A stretch of DNA of 64,000 nt, taken from positions 36,278,316 to 36,342,315 of the forward strand of contig NC_092702.1 in NCBI RefSeq assembly GCF_964275005.1. The letters are read 5' to 3'. The notes below the pieces were generated by a model, which worked only from the letters and a program-made list of their open reading frames with translations, ran no database searches and had not been told where the DNA came from. This document shows, in pieces, positions 12,196-23,864 of this stretch (positions are counted from its first letter, which is position 1; the number at the start of each line of letters is the position of its first letter). This DNA is from Diadema setosum (taxonomy: Eukaryota > Echinodermata > Echinoidea > Diadematoida > Diadematidae). The translations under genes and the position numbers were made by a program.

Positions 12196-12948
12196 TTTTA
12201 GTATATCGTATGTTTATGATGGACAAATGATGTACATACTAAATTATAAAAGAAGGCATGAATCTTTCACAGATGCTGCATCTGTTTGTTAATTCTTTTT
12301 TTCTTCACAAAAGGCAATTTCTATTTCTGTAAAGTACATTTAGGAGTATTTCTGTTCACAATTTAAAACAAGGTTGCTTTTGATATCGGTTTTTTAAAGA
12401 ACTCTTTGATGGAGAAGTACATTCCAGTAGAAATTTGCTTTCTGTTAGTGTTTATCTTCTCAGGGTTGATGATATGGACTTCCTATTCACACCTCTGATA
12501 CCTAGAAAAGTTATACTTATTCAGCCAGTCCCAGTTGGAGACTAAAATGTACCATGTAAGTAATAATATTTACAGAAATATTCCCAAACAGGCAGTAAAA
12601 TTGTCTGTAGAAAATGATAATTATAGATAATTATGGTGTCTCCATTATTGATTATATTCATAATCACTACTTCATTGCTTGTCTTTAATACAGCTTACAT
12701 GTACTTGACACTAGATGCATGAATATAGATGTACAGCATATACTCACATGGTTGTTTTGAATCAGGAGGATTAAAAGAGCAGCATAAGTTTTTGAATGCC
12801 TTGCTAGACATTATCAATAGACATTAATTTGTAGAATAAACCATGTGATACAGTTGAAAGACAGGGTATTGTTTTAGTTGAGATGGGGATTCAAGTTTGA
12901 ACTTTTTGCGAGATAATCAGAAACCACTTATGAATTACACTGTATTAA

Positions 12949-13034
12949 CTTGTTGTGAACGAGTCCCGAGTACACTCGGGAAAAGTGTCTGTGGGAAATG
13001 TGTGTTGTAGCAAAATCAGTCTGTCCTCAATGGG
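12949..13034. mobile_element. Short piggyBac-like MITE
   Basis: The element is bounded by TTAA at 12945-12948 and 13035-13038. The right end read inward is TTAACCCATTGAGGACAG, similar to the ends of 17430-17706. A GTCCCGAGTACACTCGGG palindrome lies near the left end. Confidence 0.55.
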
Positions 13035-13308
13035 TTAAAGAGCATACAATTCTAAGAGGGATTCAGAGTTTATTTGATGAAAATTGGTTTCAAATGGCCG
13101 AGTTATCCAAAATCAAAGCAAAATAAAGTGGTCCTAAATACATGTAAAAGGCAAGTCCCACCATTTGTCAGGACCGCTTTGTTTTTCGATGTCTCAGCCA
13201 TTTTAAAACCAATTTTAATCAAACAGAAGTTGAATTCCTCATAGAATTATATATTCTTTCATGTTTCATAAGAGGTTTCTCATCTCACACAACAAACGTT
13301 GGAAACCT

Positions 13309-13456
13309 GGGGCCCGTTTCATAAAACTTGTCATCAGTGACAACCGCCACATTTCTATGACAAATTTGCTCTCAGCCAATCAGATGCAAGGATTTCAGTA
13401 GCTTGTCACATCTATGACAACTTGTCACTGATGACAAGTTTTATGAAACGGGCCCC
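13309..13456. mobile_element. 148-bp foldback MITE, copy 1
   Basis: Almost entirely palindromic. GGGGCCCGTTTCATAAAACT at the left is matched inverted at the right, with further matching CTTGTCATCAGTGACAA arms. Other copies are at 42881-43028 and 54936-55084. It is inserted in an older element. Confidence 0.9.
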
Positions 13457-13984
13457 TGAAGTCCCATCTCAACCACAACTTTACCACCCCTTTGAATGTT
13501 ATAAAAGGTGTCTTGTACTTGGTAAATATTGGTGACTGTGAAGGATGCTGCTTGCACATGACATGGATTTTGGGTCATTTCACTTTGCCATGTTCAGAAG
13601 ATTAAAAACATAGAATTAGTGAAATACCAACATCACAAATATTTTACGAGTATGTAATATCAATCATATGTCATTTCTGGTATATTAGTAAATTCATTGA
13701 TAACTACTTGATTGATTAGTTGAGTGTAGCATAAATTATGTGTTCATTGCAATTTGATTGGCTTTTTATGACATACATTGTATTTCACATTTCAATCAAG
13801 TTAATGCCAATATCCATGCATTAGATTTCATTATCTTATATGTAGTTTTCATTGAAATATTATGATTGCTAATTGGGAAAATTGCATATCAGTGCTAGAA
13901 AATTGCTTGACTTTTCTTGCCAGGGATGTACATATGTATGATGCATTGCTATCACTATCTTAGTAATGATCCTAATGATAACTA

Positions 13985-14153
13985 CAGTCAACCTTGCTTA
14001 AAGTCGACCTCGCAGAAGTCAAATACTCGCCTATGTTGAAGGTGTTTTCAAGTCATCTTCTCTATATTTTTGTATTCCCTCATGAGTCAAATTTTCTCTA
14101 AGTCAAAGCTATTTCTTCAGTCCAAATAGATTCGACTTAGGCAAGGTTGACTG
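13985..14153. mobile_element. pogo/Tigger-like MITE
   Basis: The terminal repeats CAGTCAACCTTGCTTAA and its inverted counterpart (GGCAAGGTTGACTG) are flanked by TA on both sides, as expected of the Tc1/mariner-pogo group. It is 169 bp and non-coding. Confidence 0.8.
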
Positions 14154-15600
14154 TATTTTACTTGTAATGTTCTGTGGATGGTGATTAGTGACATTATGCT
14201 ACCATTACAGGTACACATTGTGACATTGCCGTAATTGTGACCTTCACTGTAACAAGCAGTAGGGCCTACTTCACAAGTTGTAATTGAAGCCATATATCAT
14301 AGGCATGCAAAAATGGATTGGTATTCTGGCTGCAGAATCCACATGAGGTATAAGTACAACAGGAGATAGCATTCTGCTGTCCTTGGTATTTTACTCAATT
14401 GTAATGTCAATTCATAGAGCCAATAAAAAAATATTATTTTACACTGTTTTCTGGCAGCTGCTTTGTCATGCATTTCTTCTTCTCTCTCACAAATTTGTGA
14501 CTATACATGTACAATGTTAATAGATTGTTGTACTTTACTTTGTTTTTCTTTCACAACAGTCTCTATAATGATACACTGAGCTAGGGGGCTTTCATGAATT
14601 GGAGCTCTGTAGTAACATGTTATTAGACATATTGAAATACCATGTTTTGCCAGTTGATACCAGTAAGAGTGTACCCATGCATACACATTTATTACAAATG
14701 TGACTGTTTTGTTCCATTTTACAGGGAGAAATGTAGGTAAACCTGCAACAGCATGTATGGTACATAAAAAGTGTGTATAGCTCAGTGTAGGAATGCTATA
14801 ACCAAGGTCTGCATAAGTGACAGGAGTGACTATGTTCATGTATAAACCCTACCTGTTGTACTTTGAAATGCAGTTTAGTTGATCTGATTTGATCTGTGCA
14901 TTGCATCATATCACAAGGGTTTAGAATACATTAATAACCAGTCATGCGCAGTTACTGAAATATGTTCAAAATACATGTAAATGCAAACCATATAAAGCAC
15001 AATGTGAAAGGAGTGAACTATATGATTGTAACATCAGACATTTCAGGCCCTGACTCCATGTAATTCAATGCTTCATGATCAGGTGTACCTAAAGAATAAT
15101 GTTTAATCTTATTGATTAAATAATTGATGTAACATAACGTGCAAAATTAGTTGAAATGCACAAGACCATGTGGTGTGACCAAATTCGTGAGTTTGGTGTT
15201 TGTCTATACATGAAAAATTATACAAATATAATACATGTTCAGTGTACAATGATTAACTCATCCTTGTAAATCACTTTATGAGAAAGACAGAACAGAATAA
15301 TATTATTACAAGACTGTTACAGAGAGAAGAAGGGTAATCAAAATTGAGGCAAGCAATGTGAATGCATTTACATGAAGTCTTGTGCTATGAATTTATTGAA
15401 TTGAATCTCATTTCGTACACTGAGTCATTGTTTGATCTTGCTTATGGAGATGGTAATATTTCACGGAAGAAGATGACGTTTACATAATTATTTGGTTGTT
15501 CTTGTTTGGGCTGTTCTACATTCTAAAAGTAAAAAGAATAAAAATAGCAACTGTGAAATCGATCAATATCACCCTCCCACCCATTCTGGTCCCAAAGTAC
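14154..15600. other. Intergenic or 3' region, no gene seen
   Basis: AT-rich with no supported exon. A polyadenylation-like AATAAAAAAATATT lies at about 14424 and could end a long gene 1 transcript. A minus-strand open frame of 112 codons (14501-14839) has no family features. Confidence 0.4.
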
Positions 15601-15606
15601 TTGGCA

Positions 15607-15607
<1 letters not shown>

Positions 15608-15651
<44 letters not shown>

Positions 15652-15662
15652 GCACACACACA
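15608..15662. repeat. (CA)n microsatellite
   Basis: Imperfect CA repeat of about 55 bp. Confidence 0.95.
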
Positions 15663-16003
15663 TTTGGATGAAGGGAAAAGAGCAAGAACCATGAACTGTA
15701 AACGGGTTACTTAATTAAACTGCCATTTTGAGATACCTTGGACCCATTACAACTGAAGATACATTGTATCAATCAGATACTAGTATCAAATTCTACACAG
15801 TGATACCATTGGGCTCCTCACTTTGATCAAATATTGTGCTTGTGAAGATCGAAATACTCATTCCAAGTGTCCCTCTTCAAACAAATCGTGCAAAGTTCAA
15901 AATCCAAATGGTGTGTAAAGCCTTTTACTAGCCTGATGAAGGCATGTCTAAAAGTGATTATTTTTAAAGAATGCAGTGAAGTTTCAGAATACAGTAAGGG
16001 AAT

Positions 16004-16050
16004 GTGTGTGTATGTGTGTGTGTGTGTGTGTATGTGTGTGTTTGTGTTGT
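16004..16050. repeat. (GT)n microsatellite
   Basis: Imperfect GT repeat with TATG interruptions. Confidence 0.9.
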
Positions 16051-17050
16051 ATTGTTGTGTGTTTGTATCTAGCGCAATGACTGGCTTCATGCATGAACGT
16101 GTGATTCTGCCTTTTGAAATTGTTTTTCTATGAGTGATTGATATATATAGTGTGCGACATGAATTGAGCGTTAGGAAATACAAAGTGTATGTCCCGAAAA
16201 TTATCCTCTAATCAAAAAAAAAAAAAAAAAAAGCAGGACAGTTTACACTATACAGCAGGGGCCGCGAAACGCTTTGCAAAGTAGGATTGGGGGGGGGGGG
16301 ATGGGGCAAGTCTTTGTGGTGCGTTTAGATGGAAGTGGAAGAAAACTTTCAGAAGTGTGGATAATGATTTAAGTTGTTCCGATTTTGGTTACGATGTTTT
16401 TTGTTTTGATTTTTTTACAGACCCTTATAAAGTGTGTGTGTGTGGGGGGGGGGGCATTTTCTCTCTCTGTATGTAAGGGTTAATGTTCCATAAAAAATGC
16501 AAAGCGTAAAGGTTTATTGGTCAAAAGATTTTACGCCGAATATATCATAGGCCTGTGTTTACCCACAAAGGTCATACGAAGTTTTTTGGGGAAAATATAT
16601 TGAAATACAAGAAATTGAATGTAAATCACTTTTTCATTTTCACTACTAAAATCCAGGTTATTGTTGATGTGGGTTTTCTTGGAATAAATTGGAGGCACAT
16701 TTGCAAAATGGAAAGTTGATAACAAAGCCCGAATCTCATCCTAATTCATACTTTGAACTGGTAAACTGTGTATGATGAACAGTGATTGCTGTATGACAGA
16801 AACTGGATGGGAAAAGAGGGAAACAGGCAGGCTATACGCTTAGCACACCAGACAAACGCCACAGAGCCTTATCTCATTCCTAACATATAGGAGGCCCGCC
16901 ATTCAGACTTTGTACGCTATCAACCCCACCAAATTCAAACAATATGGAGCGAGAATGATGGTGTATCAGTCTGGATTACAATGAGTATTTGGCATGTATA
17001 GTTACAGGATGTGCAATAGTTTTTTCAGAGTATTTTAATTTTCGTATAGT

Positions 17051-17425
17051 AAGAGGCCCCATGTCACAGTGGAAATTGACAAAAGTTGCCAAAAATTGCG
17101 CAAAATTGTACAAAGTTGCACTAAATTGCGCAAAATTGTACAAAGTTGCACTAAATTGCGCAAAATTGTACAAAGTTGCACTAAAAATTGCGCAAAATTG
17201 TACAAAGTTGCACTAAATTGCGCAAAATTGTACAAAGTTGCACTAAATTGCATAAACTTCTCACGAAGTTGCACAAAAATGTGCAAAGTTGTACAAAGTT
17301 GCATGACCTTCTCACAAAGTTGCAAAAAATTGCGCAAAGTTGTACAAAGTTACATTAACTTTTCACAAAGTTATGCAAAATTGCGCAAAGGTTCACAAAG
17401 TCACATAAAATTGTACTAAGTTCCA
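17051..17425 (+). repeat. 10-bp-periodic minisatellite element, copy 1
   Basis: The left end carries GGCCCCATGTCACAGTGG and AAATTGACAAAAGTTGCC. Then come units of 30 bp built from three 10-mers (GCGCAAAATT, GTACAAAGTT, GCACTAAATT), decaying to the right. The same terminal sequence, inverted, closes the 34.1-kb copy. Translations across it are periodic artefacts on both strands. The right part is cut by the insertion at 17430-17706. Confidence 0.85.
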
Positions 17426-17429
17426 TTAA

Positions 17430-17706
17430 CCCGTTGAAGACGAGCTGATTTTTTACTATTACACGCACACTCTAAAAACGCAAATGTTGAATCAACATTT
17501 AAAAGGGCCGAGGAGTGACAGCATTTTTGAAGTGTTGCATCCAACTTTTAAGATAACATTTTAAATGTTGAATCTAGCAGGAAAACTAACACTTTGAAAA
17601 TGTTGTCACTCCTCGGCCCTTTTAAATGGTAATTCAACATTTGTGTTTTTAGAGTGCAATTCTTATGACCCCAGCCCGATTATACCCGGGACTCGTCTTC
17701 AACGGG
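17430..17706. mobile_element. piggyBac-like MITE
   Basis: TTAA at 17426-17429 and 17707-17710 flank terminal repeats CCCGTTGAAGACGAG and CTCGTCTTCAACGGG, which fit piggyBac. It contains a second inverted-repeat element at about 17468-17657. Confidence 0.85.
17468..17657. mobile_element. Nested foldback MITE (CACTCTAAAAAC ends)
   Basis: The ends CACTCTAAAAACGCAAATG and its inverted partner enclose a nearly palindromic body with matching GGGCCGAGGAGTGACA arms. It sits inside the piggyBac-like element. Confidence 0.8.
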
Positions 17707-17755
17707 TTAACTTCTCACAAAATTCCACTTTAATTCTTCTCCCTTCCCCAAATGA

Positions 17756-17884
17756 GGTCCAAATGTGCTTGCTCCGTGCATTCTGTGCGCTTTCCTATCT
17801 TGTTAACTCTAATATCTTTGGTACTATCAAAGAGTTAACAAGATAGGAAAGCGTGCAGTATGCATGGAGCAAGCACATTTGGAC
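17756..17884. repeat. Foldback, arms about 55 bp
   Basis: The left arm GGTCCAAATGTGCTTGCTCC and onward is matched inverted by the right arm, with only about 20 bases of loop. It contains TTAACAAGATAGGAAAGC in inverted copies. Confidence 0.85.
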
Positions 17885-18974
17885 CGCAATCGGCAGTCAG
17901 GCACAAGATCGAAATACCGTTCTTCCCCAAAAGAACGGTTTATGGCTGTTTTGGGGCCTGATGAATAATACATAAACCTTAGTCCCGTCATGCTTTGCGA
18001 TGCGTTGCGTGTTATACCTATGGCCAACAAATGTTTGGTTTGCAGTACCGTTTTTCAAAAAATATTTACGGAAAATGTCATGGCTCAATATTTTTTACAA
18101 AGCGCATGAATCATGAAGAATACATAATGATACTTCTCTGTTAATATAAAAGAAAATGAGCCATGACATTTTTGAGAATTTCCACTGGAATACGTAATTA
18201 GGCTCGATATTTTTGAAGATTTGAACGAACCGTTCCTTATAGACGTGTTCGAACAGGCGCTTTGTCAAATAACGCAATCTGGTAAGGGTATTGTTTGTTA
18301 TCAGTTGGGTTGCAACTCGCTAATGTTTATCAATGTAACATCTTATCGTGAAGCTCAGAGACATAGAGTAGAAGGGGGGGGGGGGTGGAGCAGAATAGAT
18401 GATTTGGTAATGTAGACAAACTATGTATTCACCTGTCAAATACAACCACATCACAATAGTCAGAAGGCGAACTGCATACATTAGTATTGCCAAGTCGGAC
18501 AAACATTGTAGCTTGTCAAACCTATAGCAACATTCACTGCGGGTGACGATCATTCCATCCATTACAATGTTATTGTTTGTTATCAGGTGAACAAATGTTT
18601 GCTTATCGAAATTTAACAAAGGTGTGTGCATAAAATTTGACATTACGAAACCCCTCTATTGAACCGGGGGGTAAGATTATGTAATTGTACTTGTTTTGAT
18701 TTCTTATATACCAAGATATGCAATTGAATTATGACAAACGAGCAGGGGAAAACATTCTAAAACGGTACTAAAAACATCTCCCGCTCTGCGTATAATTATG
18801 GGTCAACACCCTGTTTGGTTTTCAAATTATGGGGTTTGCTTCTCCTACTTGACCCCCCCCCCCCCCCCCCACCAAGCATGCACATCAGGCCAGGTAGTTT
18901 TTGGACCATAGTAATCGCGAAATGGAACTGCATTGTCTTAGAATAAAAGCGCTACATATTGAGACACTAAAAAT
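17885..18974. other. Intergenic, no gene seen
   Basis: Two inverted AGCCATGACATTT-type segments (about 18075 and 18160) suggest another worn foldback. Runs of G (18374-18384) and C (18850-18868) are present. No exon is supported. Confidence 0.4.
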
Positions 18975-18975
18975 A

Positions 18976-19095
18976 TGTGTGTTTGTGTGTATGCATGTAT
19001 GTGTGTGTGTGTGTGTGCGTGTGTGTATACTACTAATAACGTAACAAAACTGCAATACCTTCAAAAAGAAACTATACTGAGAAATATTCTGTGCA

Positions 19096-19126
<31 letters not shown>

Positions 19127-19128
19127 GA
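18976..19128. repeat. Two (GT)n microsatellites
   Basis: GT-rich blocks at 18976-19028 and 19093-19128. Confidence 0.9.
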
Positions 19129-21660
19129 GAATGAAGTTACCATGTCACCCGTTCACGTATACGCAACTCCTATCATTCTTGCGTGCAGATCGATTCATAA
19201 TGTTGATGTTTTTGGTTGTTTTGAATAAACGACTGCGTAGAGTCTATGTAGCACGATCTCAAATTCTACGCCATCACGCGGCGGGTGATTGAAAACAGCC
19301 AAAAACCATTCTTTTCCATAAGATCGGTAAATCGATCTTGCGCCTGACTGATCGGGCAGAATTATAATCACAGAGCTAAGAATACAACTCAGTCCGCCCG
19401 CAAGCATTAAGATAAATGGTGTTAATATTATCTTAAAAAGATTTTAAAATTATACACGATTTTTGTGATATAAAGTGCTTGAATCGTAACAAAATATTTT
19501 AGAAAAATAAGGATTAATTCGTGTACATGAAAAATAGGCAATGCCACAATAGCGTCTTTGGTACTATGCTATATCCAGTGGTTAGAGATCGAAGGATAAA
19601 ACCCAAACAAACTAAGAGATGACGTCATTTCGATTCATGGTGCGCCGGACGTGTCAAAACTTGAACTACTTGAAAAACGATTCTTTGCAAATTTGCGGCT
19701 GTTTCATTGGTTGGAAGTTAAAATGAGGTCTGTATCGATATTCACAAGAGATATCGATACGCCATCTTCATTCTTTTCTCAAGTCGAATACTGTATAGTC
19801 GAGTCGAGTCAAGATACAAAAATATGTCGTCAAAAGCGAGCCCACTGCTGAAGAAACTCATGGAGTCTCATTTAGATATTAGACCAAGTGACTTGATCAT
19901 TATTAATGATAAACACATCATATTGAAAACATTCGGTCATCTGCGAAGCCGCGCTTCCGCGCGAACGCTACAACACGTAAAACGGGTCAAAAATCGACGC
20001 ATTTTTCCACAAAATCTGCCATAACTTTTAAACTATTTAAGAAGCGAACTTGGGGCGCCCGGATTCTGAATGTAGACACTTTAGGGATTATTTATTTGTA
20101 TATATCATTATTGTAACATTTGTAGTCGTGACGCAAATTTGATCAGAAAAGTACCTTATGAGTAGATTTGTCTATGGCGAACAGTCCAAATTTGACGAAT
20201 TTGAGCACATTTTGCCGTCTTGCAATTCTTCCACACGGGATATCTCGAGAACGGAAAGTCGCACGAACTTGGGGCGCACGGTTTTAGAAAGTAGAGATTC
20301 TGCCCATTTTTGTAATATAAGAATCTTGTTCATTGGTTGAGCAGTCCTGACGCAAATAAGCAGTAAAGCTAGACTACCCAGTCACAATTGCTGTCATAGG
20401 GAACGTGTGTACAATCCACACAGAGCTATCACGTGACGAGACTACCAACGAAAATTTGAGCCGTTGACCTTCACTGTCTGCCGTCGTCAGCAGTGTGAAT
20501 TCCTGTGATTTCAAGCTTTTGTTTCTCGCCAAATATCATTTTCAATGCAATATCAAGATACAGTTGTATGTGAGACATTATCTAGATACGTAGCAGCCTT
20601 ATGAGCAACATAACTGCTAAGTTTGGGAGCAAAAACAACCAAATATATTTCACATTCCTTCTCATTTTTCGATGATGGCTCTAGTCGGACTGGTGCATTT
20701 TCTTCGGAGGTGGTAATAATGTAAGTAGTTGCAACGGTCGCTTGCCACCTGCTGTCTGCAATCGGGTGCTTATATACACGTGTTGTGCACAGGTAATCAA
20801 CTGAAATAATGTTGTAAAGGAATGATAAGGTCCTAGATTATATCTCAACTGTAGATTTAACCCGATTTCTGCCGCCTACACACAACACACTACGCGTGAA
20901 ATTATGTGAACATGATGTCCCTCCACGCACGGTGTTGCAGGCCACCCCCATTAACGTGTCGACTAGCCACTCGCCCCACACGCACTCACTTTCTCCAGCG
21001 TCTGCTACGTCGGATTTTCTGCGTGAATTAGGGCGAAAGTTTTCAATATGAAAACAAATTATTTCTGATTTACGCGATTTCTTTAATTTTAAAGTGTTTA
21101 TAATTCCATTTGATCAATTATTTTTTTTTTTTTAAATCATAATGATTATAATTTCATAACCCACATGTTACCGGAACAAGATAACACAGGAAGCCATGTA
21201 CATGGCATCTGATATAAAGGTAAGCCCTAAGATTTATATTACTATTAGTCTATTCGAATTTGGAACAATTTAAAAAAAATATATTTATTTATTGTTTTGT
21301 GTTTGTTTTTATTTACATTTTTTTTTGTGTGTGTGTTGTGGTTGTAATAGAACGTGGCTCTAAAGGCAGTTTGGATTATTTAGGAATGGGGTGGGGTTTT
21401 TTCATTGCATTAGGCAGCTTTCTAACGCCAGACCGAACGTCAAGCTTAGTACGAGGTGACGTCTCAAATTCTTACCCTCGGGTCGTCTTCTAAATCTGAG
21501 GACGGGAGTCGGTGGAGATTTCCCCGATTCCACGTCGTCGCGACTTGTAACGACGTGAGTGACACTGTATTTCTTTGTAAGGCCTAGATCTATATGATTA
21601 TGGATAATAATCTAATTCTGCTAGTTTAATCTTCACGGGCCTAAAAGATAGATTGAAGTG
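19129..21660. other. Intergenic, no gene supported
   Basis: Several short open frames exist (for example 19824-20024) but none has domain features or paired splice sites. A CpG-rich block at about 21420-21560 ends in a donor-like GACGTGAGTGAC and could be a first exon of an unseen transcript. Confidence 0.3.
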
Positions 21661-21680
21661 TTAAAATTCACATAAGTTAA

Positions 21681-21703
21681 AGAGAGAGAGAGAGAGAGAG
21701 AGA
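21681..21703. repeat. (GA)n microsatellite followed by G run
   Basis: About eleven GA units, then a G run near 21709-21721 and a C run near 21751-21765. Confidence 0.9.
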
Positions 21704-22566
21704 GGGTGGGGGGGGGGGGGGTTATGAGGCATTTCCCCCATCAGAAATGTCCCCCCCCCCCCCCAGTTAACCCAAACACTAAAAATGACCTCTAACATGT
21801 TGTTAGAGACTTTAGAGGTCAATGACTGTCTAACATTGGCAGTCGCCAATTCCCCCGAAAATGTCAATCCAACTTAACACCCCAGGTTCTTCCTTCCCCT
21901 TGGCCTTCTTCTTCTTTCCTCTTTTTTTTTCTCTTTTCCTTTCCCCTTTCTCTTCTTGCATACCTAAAGAAAATTTCTGACAAATTTTAGACAAGTTGTC
22001 TGATTTTACCAACATCAGCAAAGAATAAGGGGAAAGCACGAATGACAATAAATCAGAGCGAAGAGATTGTGTTACATGCAGTCTCTTCGGCTCGAAGAAA
22101 CTTGACACCCCACCTCTCTCCCCTTGTGGAAATTTCCACAAAAGCAGGTGCCACACCCAGGTGCGTGCCAGACGAAAGAATGCGCGCGCTGGAATAAACA
22201 GCGTGTAAATATCCTGGAAATATCGATCGAAGAACCAGCTCAATAGTTGAATTAAAGGAATCATTGCAAAGATATCGTGATTCTATAGCCTTTCTTTTGG
22301 CGCATAGTAGGAAACATCAAACAGTCGAATATAGTGTACTTGATCGAATATCTTATGTTCCCTGAACACTAAAAAAAAAAAAAAAGATCGATTAATCAGT
22401 CAATTAAAAATGCAATCACAGAAATAAAAAGGTCTCGTATGCCCAGAGAAATTCACTACGAGTAGGTTCAATGAGATGCAGTCATCACCTGGTTAGACAG
22501 CAAAATCGTGACAATTAATTTCAGTTCACGCTCATCATAACTGCTTATTACTTATCAAAGTTTTGG

Positions 22567-22595
22567 CCAGGGAGGTCTTTCTTCCACCTCCCTGG
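22567..22595. repeat. Hairpin CCAGGGAGGT...ACCTCCCTGG
   Basis: Ten-bp perfect arms with a 9-base loop. A hairpin with the same stem sequence lies at 34510-34532. Confidence 0.7.
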
Positions 22596-22825
22596 TTTTG
22601 GCTATCAACATTCGTTCGTACGTGTTTTTTGTTTGTTTGTTTTGTATGTTTTTCCTCAAGTGAAAGACGTAATGATTTCTTCGTATCGTACGTAGACTAT
22701 GTTTACCGTTTATCCAAACAGTAGGCGCCTAGGCGTACTTTCTGAATATATTCAGAAATTTCTATCAACATTTTAAATATATTACAAGACTCCCAAATAC
22801 CAGTTGAAAAAAAAAAATAAGAAAT

Positions 22826-22986
22826 CGAATTTTTGAGATATGAACAACAACAAAAAATAACTAGATCTGTCGTCTTTGGGACACGATACATACATGGTAT
22901 AAGTATGAACTTGATAGGCATAGCACTTTCTGAGCTAACCTCTGCACAACTTTTGGGGAGAAATAAAGAAAGAAGAAGAAGAAGAA

Positions 22987-23023
<37 letters not shown>

Positions 23024-23070
23024 ATCCGTACAGATACAGAAGGTGATTCGAGAGGATACTCGGATCACCT
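22826..23070 (-). repeat. Interspersed repeat with (GAA/GAAA)n, inverse of 63431 onward
   Basis: Read on the minus strand it matches 63431-63600: GGTGATCCGAGTATCCT, a CTTCTGTATCTGTAC block, TTTCTCC, AGCTCAGAAAGTGC, and GACGACAGATC. A GAA/GAAA microsatellite (22968-23023) has expanded inside this copy. Confidence 0.75.
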
Positions 23071-23864
23071 AAAAATGCATAGGAAAAGACCACTTCAACT
23101 TCGAATGACTTCGAATTTCTCAAAACCGTTCCCTAGTTCATGGACATCCCATAGAAACGCGTGTTTTGATATATAGGCCTACACGTTGCTATGGCATGTC
23201 CTCGAACTATAATATATCTAGTTTCGCGAAACTACGGCCTGGCATGGCCACAGTAATTTTTTTTCCGTAACCTCCCGCCTCCCCTTCCCCGATTCGAAAA
23301 CAGCTTGATTGAAGCCCCTGCCTATATTTAAACACGAACCTTGTTAAACCCTAAGTTAGGTACATGGTTTATATGGCTAGTGTTTGAATAGAATTTACTA
23401 TTTTAAGTTAATAATAGACTGTCAGTATTGCAACTGATTAACAAATTGCCCTACATCGACGTAAATATTTTGTTCATAAATATGAATAAGACTCTCAGTA
23501 GTTCCATAATCGTTTGTGTGTCGATCGGCAGGTTAGGGTTACGGAAAAAATAATCGCGGCCTGGCCTCTGCTCTGCCATGCCTCGTCTTCTGTACACGTG
23601 TATGTACGCCTGTACTGTACGCCTGTACTGTATACATGTACAACACGGTCCACATCACGCACATGGTTTTGCAGCAGATTTCACGGTCGACGGTCGGTCG
23701 ATGCTACACTATAGCAGTGAATGCGATTGAAGGATAGCGAGCTTCGCGATGCCGCGGGCTGTATGTGATTATTTTAATCACAAATCGTGTTTGGTAGTGT
23801 GGTTTTTTGAGCAAATTTGTGCTCAAACCTTCTGAAAAGACCTTTAGTCTGACATCAGATAGAA
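23071..23864. other. Intergenic, no gene seen
   Basis: Contains a CAACTGATTAACAAATTGCC block (about 23430) related to the palindromic repeat at 58.7 kb. No exon is supported. Confidence 0.35.

Larger units (their letters stand above)
12853..13496 (+). mobile_element. Old copy of the 383-bp TTAA element, with two nested insertions
   Basis: The outer parts match the family at 50480-50862 and 62974-63356. The left part reads TTGAGATGGGGATTCAAG, the middle ATTTGATGAAAATTGGTTTC, and the right part CATCTCAACCACAACT. The terminal TTAA motifs are worn. Two other elements sit inside it (12949-13034 and 13309-13456), so it is the oldest of the three. Confidence 0.7.

Noticed and set aside
14501-14839. 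112-codon minus-strand frame
   Set aside because: AT-rich chance frame in likely non-coding DNA with no motif.
17035-17419. Open frames of 100-116 codons
   Set aside because: Same periodic minisatellite effect as at 33.5 kb.
17090-17420. CRISPR-like array
   Set aside because: No unique spacers; a eukaryotic minisatellite with units touching each other.
20700-21560. Promoter or first exon of gene 2
   Set aside because: Donor-like sites exist, but nothing matches the duplicated promoter block, so no assignment is made.
21830-22264. 144-codon minus-strand frame
   Set aside because: Its lysine-glutamate tail comes from a pyrimidine-rich low-complexity tract and the rest has no features.
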